10,445 nt of DNA from Ruminococcaceae bacterium UBA3329. Lineage in GTDB: Bacteria; Bacillota; Clostridia; Oscillospirales; Acutalibacteraceae. The stretch covers positions 1,679 to 12,123 of the forward strand of contig DERX01000088.1 in assembly GCA_002361875.1 (NCBI GenBank), given 5' to 3'. Each line of letters opens with the position of its first letter. Positions within the stretch are counted from its first letter, which is position 1. Below the pieces are notes generated by a model. It ran no database searches. It saw nothing but the letters and a program-made list of their open reading frames with translations, and had not been told where the DNA came from. Shown piece after piece: positions 1-4,954 of this stretch. The translations under genes and the position numbers were made by a program.

Positions 1-1
1 G

Positions 2-1795
2 TGGTCGCTTGGCAACGAGGCAGGCGACGGCTCAAACTTTGCGGAGATGAAAAAAGCCGCATTAAAGCTTGACACAACCCGTCAGTTCCATTATGAGGGC
101 GACTTTGATTTCACTAAGAGCGATGTTATTTCAAGAATGTACCCGTTAGAGGATATTGTTAATAAGCTCGGCAACCGTGAGGAAATCACAATAACCCTTT
201 ACGATAACATTGCAAATCAGCTTGCGGCGGACTCAAAGCCTATCAAAAAAGAAGCATACTGCCGTCCTGTAATGTTCTGTGAATATGCCCACGCTATGGA
301 AAACAGCCTCGGCAATTTCCAGGAATATATGGACGCATTCGAGAAATATGACAATATGTGCGGCGGTTACATTTGGGACTTTGTTGACCAATCAATCCGC
401 CAAAAAACTCCCGAGGGCGACAGATGGCTTTACGGCACGGATTTTGAAAAGTTCGAGCCGGGCAGATATACACATATTCCGAATACAACCGCAATGACGG
501 GCAGTAACACTTACTTCTGCGCAAACGGCATTGTTGCCGCTGACAGAAAGCCCCACCCGTCATATTATGAGGTTAAAAAGGTTTATTCGGAAATAAAAGT
601 TAAGGAAAAGGACATCGCAAAAGGTGAATTTGTGCTTTACAACAAGCATCTTTTCACAGACCTTTCGGATGTTGAGTTTAAATGGGTGCTTGAAGCGGAG
701 GGCAAAGAAATTGAGAACGGAATTTTAGAGCTTAACTGCCCCCCGCAAGGAGAAACGGAATTTACTGTTCCCTACGATTTTAATACACTGCCCAAAGAGG
801 AATGTGTTCTTATAATTTCATATCTTAATAAAAATGAGCATCCTTGGTGCGAAAAGGGATATGAACAGAGCTTTGACCAATTTGTTTTAAAGCCTGCCAC
901 AAATAAAAAAGCGATTATTCCAAACGGAAATCTTCAATATGTAAAGAGCAACGGCGGAGTTTTTGTTAAGGGTGACGATTTCACCCTTAAGGTAAAGGAC
1001 GGTAAAATTGTTTCATACACCATTTCGGGAAAAGAAATTTTACGCTCTCCCGTAACGCCCAACTACTTCCGCGCAGTTACTGACAACGACCTTTCAAACA
1101 CAAACTTTGTTCCGCCCCTCATTCCTCTTCACCCGTATTTTAACTGGCAGAGAGCAACTAATTCCGCCGCCGGCAAGGTTACCGGCATTGCAAAAAATGC
1201 AAACGGTCAGGTTGAAATTGATATTTCGTGGAGCGTAAAGTTTTTTGAAAACACAACGACAAAAATAACAGTCAATTCCGACGGCAGCTTTGCACTTTCC
1301 CATACGGGCACGCCTAAACTTATAAATCTTTTAAGATTCGGCACAATGTTCGGCATACTGCGTGAATTTGACAGTGTTAAGTGGTACGGTAGAGGCCCGC
1401 AGGAAACCTATTGCGACAGAAAAACAGGCGCTAAAATAACAATGCACGAAATGAGCGTTGCAGACCTTGAGCACCACTATATGCGCCCGCAGGAAAACGG
1501 CAACCGCACTGATGTCCGTTTTGTTGAATTTAAAAATGCAGACGGCAAGGGAATAAGAATTGAAAGCACTGACATGCCGATTTGCTTCAGCGCACACCAT
1601 TACACGCAGGATGAATTACAGCTTGCAAAGCACATTCACGAGGTTCCCGACCGTGATGCAACCTTCGTTTCGGTTGACCTTAACCAAATGGGCGTGGGCG
1701 GCGATATGCCGGGTGACGCACATGTACGCGAGCCGTATATTATGCACCCGAATAAGGAATATACCTATACATTTAAGGTTGTACCGATAAAATAA
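2..1795 (+). CDS. lacZ: LacZ-type GH2 beta-galactosidase, C-terminal part (5' end outside window)
   Basis: This is a cytoplasmic-type glycoside hydrolase family 2 enzyme that cleaves terminal beta-galactosides with retention. The frame is open from base 2, so the gene begins upstream; 597 residues are visible out of the roughly 1000 usual for LacZ. The acid/base motif WSLGNEAGDG lies at the very edge, with its Glu codon at 17-19. The nucleophile motif CEYAHAMENSLGN follows, with its Glu codon at 281-283. Equivalents of E. coli LacZ M502-Y503 (RMY), H540 (AHAM) and N604 (FCANG, then ADRKPHP) are present. The C-terminal beta-sandwich carries the motifs WYGRGPQETYCDR, RPQENGNRTDVR and MGVGGD. 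Two departures from E. coli LacZ are visible: a longer loop between YGTDF and FCANG, and no Trp after MGVGGD, where E. coli has DDSW. The family call is firm; lactose as the natural substrate is inference. Confidence 0.95.
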   Translation, partial: WSLGNEAGDGSNFAEMKKAALKLDTTRQFHYEGDFDFTKSDVISRMYPLEDIVNKLGNREEITITLYDNIANQLAADSKPIKKEAYCRPVMFCEYAHAMENSLGNFQEYMDAFEKYDNMCGGYIWDFVDQSIRQKTPEGDRWLYGTDFEKFEPGRYTHIPNTTAMTGSNTYFCANGIVAADRKPHPSYYEVKKVYSEIKVKEKDIAKGEFVLYNKHLFTDLSDVEFKWVLEAEGKEIENGILELNCPPQGETEFTVPYDFNTLPKEECVLIISYLNKNEHPWCEKGYEQSFDQFVLKPATNKKAIIPNGNLQYVKSNGGVFVKGDDFTLKVKDGKIVSYTISGKEILRSPVTPNYFRAVTDNDLSNTNFVPPLIPLHPYFNWQRATNSAAGKVTGIAKNANGQVEIDISWSVKFFENTTTKITVNSDGSFALSHTGTPKLINLLRFGTMFGILREFDSVKWYGRGPQETYCDRKTGAKITMHEMSVADLEHHYMRPQENGNRTDVRFVEFKNADGKGIRIESTDMPICFSAHHYTQDELQLAKHIHEVPDRDATFVSVDLNQMGVGGDMPGDAHVREPYIMHPNKEYTYTFKVVPIK

Positions 1796-1810
1796 GTTTA
1801 AATATACTAA

Positions 1811-1845
1811 ACCCTCTGACAAAAAATCAGAGGGTAATTTTTTTT
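1811..1845 (+). terminator. Rho-independent terminator after the GH2 gene
   Basis: A perfect 9-bp stem, ACCCTCTGA (1811-1819) with TCAGAGGGT (1827-1835), encloses a 7-nt A-rich loop. It is followed by AA and a run of eight T (1838-1845). It begins 15 nt after the stop codon of the galactosidase gene and separates it from the SOD remnant. Confidence 0.92.
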
Positions 1846-1922
1846 ACAAATAAGAAAACAGATAGACATAATAATTTATCCCACGCCGTGTTCACTGCAT
1901 ATAATACCTTGAGGTGTTATAT

Positions 1923-2250
1923 ATGAATAATAATTATCATTTTATTGATTTGTGCAGACTGTCCCGAAAAGTACCCGATGCGGTTGCGGTTATCAGCGGT
2001 AGTGAAAAGTATTCGCATATAAATGGCAGAGTGAGGTTTTATCAAACCATACCACGCAGGTGACCTGCCCCCTTTGTTCGGTGCAAACGGCAAAGCATTT
2101 TCCGCAGTTCTCACTGAAAGATTTAATGTACGGGAAATTATCGGAAAAACGGTTATCATTCACAGCCGACCCGATGATTTTAAAACTCAACCCTCGGGGA
2201 ATGCCGGAGAAAAAATTGCTTGTGGAGAAATACACAGTGTAAAACGATAA
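1923..2250 (+). pseudogene. Cu/Zn superoxide dismutase family gene, broken by internal deletion and frameshift
   Basis: An ATG at 1923, behind a GAGGTG site at 1911-1916, opens a 46-residue frame containing VPDAVAVISGSEKY and GRVRFYQT, which ends at TGA 2061-2063. From about 2047 the next frame reads PYHAGDLPPLFGANGKAF, then EIIGKTVIIHSRPDDF and QPSGNAGEKIACGEI, ending at TAA 2248-2250. These are the N-terminal and C-terminal parts of a clostridial SodC-like protein. The central part is missing, including the HxHEG copper motif and the histidines around the zinc loop. What remains is the last Zn His and Asp (codons 2053-2055 and 2062-2064), the last Cu His (2161-2163) and the ACG cysteine. 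Roughly 45-65 residues are absent by comparison with remembered relatives. The two frames overlap at the join and no start serves the second half, so no working enzyme is expected. Confidence 0.85.
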
Positions 2251-2267
2251 AATGCACAGTTACACTC

Positions 2268-2296
2268 TTGACTGTTGACCCATTTACAGTTATAAC
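2268..2296 (+). promoter_or_regulatory. Possible orphan sigma-A promoter
   Basis: TTGACT (2268-2273) is followed after 17 nt by TATAAC (2291-2296), a close match to the vegetative promoter consensus on the plus strand. No plus-strand gene follows before 3355. The next element is a hairpin at 2384-2421, so a transcript of about 120 nt is possible. In this AT-rich spacer a chance match cannot be excluded. Confidence 0.3.
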
Positions 2297-2383
2297 GCAG
2301 TTATTAATTTGCCGCAATCATCGCCAAAAGTTATGACATTTGCGCATTAAAATATCACAAAAAATAATTAAAAGTATAAAACC

Positions 2384-2425
2384 AAAGCTGTCGGCTTTCT
2401 GAAAATTTAACCGACAGCTTTTTAT
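2384..2425. terminator. Bidirectional hairpin terminator between the SOD remnant and the hydrolase gene
   Basis: An 11-bp perfect stem, AAAGCTGTCGG (2384-2394) with CCGACAGCTTT (2411-2421), has a 16-nt loop. Plus-strand transcripts end in a short U-run (TTTTTAT across the stem end). Minus-strand transcripts end in GGTTTTATAC. It sits 18 nt beyond the stop of the minus-strand hydrolase gene and most likely serves that gene, while also insulating from the left side. Confidence 0.75.
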
Positions 2426-2439
2426 ATTTGTATTTAATT

Positions 2440-3234
2440 TTACCGTTCAAAAAATTCAATCAGTCTTTGCTTGTAATCGGGCGCTTCATCGTAAACTGCG
2501 TGCCCGAATGACGGGTACAAATAAAGCTCTGCTCCTAAATCTTCCGCAAGCTCCGTTTGCCGCACCCTGCTCATAATTTTATCCTTTTCCGAGCCGATTA
2601 CAAGAATGGGACATTTTACTTTACATAGGTTTTCATACACACAAAATTTTTTGCACATATTTGCGAGCAAAACGAAATCGTCAAGTTCCTCGGCGGTACA
2701 TTCGGGAATAAGTGAATAAATGTTATCACCCAAAGAATTTATAAGCTCTTCCGAATAAATATCACTGAAAAAATTCAAATGCAGTTTTTCACTGTCCCCG
2801 CTTTCGGCAAGGCTTATCCATCTGTCGATTTTATTTCTCATATTACTGTCCGCTCTCGCCGCTGTAGAGCCGAGGACGGCTTTTTTTATTATTTGGGGAT
2901 GACTGAGCATTAGGCACTGCAAAATCATTCCGCCCTGCGATGCTCCGAAAAAGTACGCATTTTCAATCTTAAGTTCCTTTAGCACCTCAAAAATATTTTC
3001 CGCAAAATCGCAGACAGAAGCTCCGTCGTTTAAAGGTCTCGGACGGTCAAAGACATAGACAGTATAATCCTTTGAAAATATGTCATAGGCTTGCGCAATT
3101 TCATCTGCCGACTGCGTAACAGGTTTAATGCTCAACCCGGGAATAATAACAAAAATCTTTTTTCCGTTTCCAAAAACAGCATAATCGGTTTTCACTCCGT
3201 TTTTATCGGTATAAGTTTTAATTACAGTGCTCAC
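2440..3234 (-). CDS. Alpha/beta hydrolase fold protein
   Basis: A 264-residue soluble hydrolase of the alpha/beta fold; its substrate cannot be told from sequence. The nucleophile elbow is GASQGG with Ser99. The acid is probably Asp218 in VIGSEKDKI, and the base is His245 in PSFGHAVYDE. The N-terminal strand VIIPGLS (about 29-35) would supply the oxyanion turn. There is no signal peptide or membrane segment. The frame is open further upstream to a TTG at 3249, but GTG at 3234 is preferred because GGGAGGTGA lies just before it (3239-3247, GGAGG ending 7 nt upstream) and because the TTG-initiated version would encode the ribosome binding site itself. The gene stands alone, divergent from spoIIA with 120 nt between starts, and ends at the hairpin at 2384-2421. 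Esterase, lipase-like or peptidase activity are all possible. Confidence 0.9.
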   Translation of the reverse strand: MSTVIKTYTDKNGVKTDYAVFGNGKKIFVIIPGLSIKPVTQSADEIAQAYDIFSKDYTVYVFDRPRPLNDGASVCDFAENIFEVLKELKIENAYFFGASQGGMILQCLMLSHPQIIKKAVLGSTAARADSNMRNKIDRWISLAESGDSEKLHLNFFSDIYSEELINSLGDNIYSLIPECTAEELDDFVLLANMCKKFCVYENLCKVKCPILVIGSEKDKIMSRVRQTELAEDLGAELYLYPSFGHAVYDEAPDYKQRLIEFFER

Positions 3235-3238
3235 GGTA

Positions 3239-3247
3239 TCACCTCCC
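3239..3247 (-). promoter_or_regulatory. Ribosome binding site that fixes the hydrolase start
   Basis: GGGAGGTGA on the minus strand is nearly full-length complementary to the 3' end of 16S rRNA. It is correctly spaced for the GTG at 3234, and argues against the longer TTG start at 3249. Confidence 0.85.
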
Positions 3248-3321
3248 AATAATTATATCAAAAAATTTCATTTTAATCAATCACTTTCCCGTTTGCGACA
3301 AGTTTTGCACCCTGCGGGATT

Positions 3322-3350
3322 TATAATACTTGTAATATTAAAAGGAGTGA
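3322..3350 (+). promoter_or_regulatory. Putative -10 element and ribosome binding site upstream of spoIIAA
   Basis: A perfect TATAAT (3322-3327) lies 27 nt before a strong AAAGGAGTGA ribosome binding site (3341-3350), which is 4 nt before the ATG at 3355. No convincing -35 box sits 16-18 nt upstream of the TATAAT. No match to a sigma-H type promoter (AGGA plus GAAT elements), which drives spoIIA in Bacillus, was found in this 120-nt spacer. The ribosome binding site is solid; the promoter call is weak. Confidence 0.45.
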
Positions 3351-3354
3351 TAAT

Positions 3355-3687
3355 ATGGGCGTCAAAACAGAATTTCAGGACGATACACTATACTGCTATT
3401 TAAGCGGTGAAATCGACCACCACCAAAGCTTTGCAATTCGGCTTGAAATTGACGATAAAATTGAAAATTCAAGACCGAAAACAACAATTCTTGACTTTAC
3501 GGATGTAACCTTTATGGACAGCTCCGGGATAGGTCTTGTTATGGGGCGGTACAAGCTTTGCTCACAGTATGACGGCTCTCTTACCGTTTGCGGACTGTCA
3601 GATTCCGCCTACAAGGTTATGAAGCTTGCGGGGCTTTCAAACATTGCAAGCATTAAAAAGGGAGGCATAAAAAATGAACATAAATGA
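3355..3687 (+). CDS. spoIIAA: Anti-sigma F factor antagonist SpoIIAA
   Basis: A 110-residue single STAS-domain protein of the sporulation partner-switching module. When unphosphorylated it binds the anti-sigma factor SpoIIAB and frees sigma F in the forespore. The motif GEIDHH (18-23) and FMDSSGIGLVMGRYK (53-67) match Bacillus SpoIIAA closely. Ser56, the first Ser of MDSSG, is the expected phosphorylation site, equivalent to B. subtilis Ser58. Length is close to the usual 110-120 residues. It is the first gene of a three-gene operon and overlaps spoIIAB by 14 nt, with the spoIIAB ribosome binding site inside its last codons. The alternative call RsbV is less likely because of the DHH motif, the following gene order and the sigma F downstream. 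Confidence 0.96.
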   Translation: MGVKTEFQDDTLYCYLSGEIDHHQSFAIRLEIDDKIENSRPKTTILDFTDVTFMDSSGIGLVMGRYKLCSQYDGSLTVCGLSDSAYKVMKLAGLSNIASIKKGGIKNEHK

Positions 3688-4105
3688 ATTTAAAATGACT
3701 GTTGATTCACGCTCCGTAAACGAGGGCTTTACACGCACTGCCGTTGCCGCATTCACAGCCCAGCTTGACCCGACTCTTGAAGAAATAAACGACATAAAAA
3801 CAGCCGTCAGTGAGGCAGTTACAAACTGTATTGTTCACGGCTACAAAAACAGCGTGGGCAAAATTTTCATAACGGTAAGAATTAAAAGCGAATCCGCTGT
3901 ACTTATTACAATTAAAGACAGAGGCGCCGGAATAGAGGACATAAAGAAAGCCAGAGAGCCGCTGTTCACAACGGGCGGCAGTGACAGGGCGGGTCTCGGG
4001 TTTTCGGTTATGGAGAGCTTTACGGACAGGCTTACGGTACGCTCCGCCGTGGGCAGAGGTACAACCGTTACGCTGTATAAACGGATTTTCGGGCGTGCAA
4101 AATGA
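3674..4105 (+). CDS. spoIIAB: Anti-sigma F factor / serine kinase SpoIIAB
   Basis: A 143-residue GHKL-fold ATP-binding protein that holds sigma F inactive and phosphorylates SpoIIAA. The N-box is SEAVTNCIVHGY (46-57), with Glu47 and Asn51. The G1 box is DRGAG (82-86). The nucleotide-lid and G2 region is PLFTTGGSDRAGLGFSVME (96-114). Arg21 in EGFTR corresponds to the conserved Arg20 of B. subtilis SpoIIAB, implicated in SpoIIAA phosphorylation. Length equals that of the family (about 145). GGGAGG at 3660-3665, 8 nt before the ATG, fixes the start within the end of spoIIAA. Its TGA overlaps the ATG of sigF by 4 nt (ATGA), implying coupled translation and matched stoichiometry. Confidence 0.96.
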   Translation: MNINEFKMTVDSRSVNEGFTRTAVAAFTAQLDPTLEEINDIKTAVSEAVTNCIVHGYKNSVGKIFITVRIKSESAVLITIKDRGAGIEDIKKAREPLFTTGGSDRAGLGFSVMESFTDRLTVRSAVGRGTTVTLYKRIFGRAK

Positions 4106-4749
4106 CCCGTGATGAGCTTATAACCCAAAATCTCGGTCTTGTGGGGAGCTGTGCCTCACGCTTTCTCGGAAAAGGCGTTGAATACGAGGACCTTTATTCA
4201 GCAGGGTGCATAGGTCTGATTCACGCCGCAGACCGATTTAACGAAAAGCTGGGATTTGCATTTTCAACATATGCAGTCCCCGCAATACTCGGCGAAATAA
4301 AGCGTATCTTCCGTGATGAAGGCTCGGTAAAAATCAGCCGAAGTTTAAAAGAGAGGGCACGGGTACTTCGCATAACAGCGGAAAAATTCGAGAAAGAAAA
4401 CGGGATTTCACCGACGGTTTCGGAGCTGTCACAGCTCCTCGGAATTGACGATGCGGAAACAGCCGAGCTTTTATGCGTCGCCTACCCTGTCGTATCGCTG
4501 ACGGACAGTGATGGCGAAGGGCAGACCGACATTCCGGACAATGATATTTATTCGGGAATTGACAACAAAATTTCCGTGCAAAAGGCAATTTCATCGCTCC
4601 CCGAAAACGACAAAAAACTGATTTATTTAAGATATTTCGCCGAGCTTACTCAAAGCAAAACAGCAAAAGAGCTTGGCATTTCGCAGGTGCAGGTATCAAG
4701 ACGGGAAAAAATTATTTTAAATCAGTTAAGAAATAAATTGACGGGGTAA
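4102..4749 (+). CDS. sigF: RNA polymerase sporulation sigma factor SigF (SpoIIAC), short N-terminus
   Basis: A 215-residue sigma-70 group 3 factor that directs early forespore transcription. Region 2 spans about 9-75 and includes EYEDLYSAGCIGLI and FAFSTYAVPAILGEIKR. Region 3 follows about 78-130 and opens with ISRSLKERARVLR. Region 4 is about 160-212, with helix-turn-helix LTQSKTAKELGISQVQVSRR, whose GISQVQVSR is a hallmark of sigF/sigG. Bacillus SigF has about 255 residues. Here the protein begins at MTRDELITQNLGLV, so the region 1.2 helix upstream of region 2 is missing. An in-frame TAA at 4078-4080 with no start codon between it and the ATG at 4102 rules out a longer product. There is no clear ribosome binding site of its own, so translation probably depends on the ATGA overlap with spoIIAB. 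Membership of SigF rather than SigG rests on the operon. Confidence 0.94.
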   Translation: MTRDELITQNLGLVGSCASRFLGKGVEYEDLYSAGCIGLIHAADRFNEKLGFAFSTYAVPAILGEIKRIFRDEGSVKISRSLKERARVLRITAEKFEKENGISPTVSELSQLLGIDDAETAELLCVAYPVVSLTDSDGEGQTDIPDNDIYSGIDNKISVQKAISSLPENDKKLIYLRYFAELTQSKTAKELGISQVQVSRREKIILNQLRNKLTG

Positions 4750-4782
4750 AAAAAACATTTTATTATGGCTCCCACCGCGTCT

Positions 4783-4802
4783 GGAACGCATTATTGCGTT
4801 CC
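4783..4802. repeat. Perfect short palindrome after sigF
   Basis: GGAACGCA (4783-4790) pairs with TGCGTTCC (4795-4802) around a TTAT loop, an 8-bp perfect hairpin. No T-run follows on either side, so it is not a terminator by itself. It is the first of a cluster of palindromes running to about 4900, and could be part of a REP-like intergenic element. Confidence 0.5.
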
Positions 4803-4833
4803 CCATTTCCCTCAAAAAGGGGAAGGCAATTTT

Positions 4834-4860
4834 GGCTTCTCCCTCGGGGGAAGCCTTTTT
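4834..4860 (+). terminator. Likely terminator of the spoIIA operon
   Basis: A 9-bp stem with one G-U pair (4834-4842 with 4847-4855, GGCTTCTCC to GGGGAAGCC) has a tight CTCG loop. TTTTT (4856-4860) follows at once. It lies 84 nt after the sigF stop codon. The GC-rich GGCTTC...GAAGCC form resembles palindromes often repeated between genes in gut Clostridia, so it may double as an interspersed element. Confidence 0.78.
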
Positions 4861-4881
4861 CGATTTTCCATTGATTGCGCG

Positions 4882-4898
4882 GGTCTCCGATAGAGACC
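4882..4898. repeat. Small inverted repeat in the spacer
   Basis: GGTCTC (4882-4887) and GAGACC (4893-4898) flank a 5-nt loop. The stem is short and no T-run of note follows. Function is unknown; it is listed because it belongs to the same palindrome-rich spacer. Confidence 0.3.
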
Positions 4899-4908
4899 TT
4901 TACGAAGC

Positions 4909-4935
4909 AAAAGCACCGCACAAAGCGGTGCTTTT
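4909..4935. terminator. Terminator hairpin downstream of the PASTA pseudokinase gene
   Basis: A perfect 11-bp stem, AAAAGCACCGC (4909-4919) with GCGGTGCTTTT (4925-4935), has a 5-nt ACAAA loop. It begins 19 nt beyond the stop of the minus-strand gene ending at 4955. The stem ends in a T4 on either strand, so it can act in both directions. It most likely terminates the pseudokinase transcript and backs up the sigF terminator. Confidence 0.85.
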
Positions 4936-4954
4936 ACTTTTGGATTTATAATTT

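Noticed and set aside
1900..1905. TATAAT just upstream of the SOD remnant
   Set aside because: A start about 7 nt downstream would fall on the ribosome binding site at 1911-1916, and no -35 box is present at 16-18 nt. It is probably chance in AT-rich DNA.
3235..3249. Longer hydrolase product starting at TTG 3249
   Set aside because: It would translate through the strong GGGAGGTGA site, which is perfectly placed for the GTG at 3234. The five extra residues add nothing to the fold.
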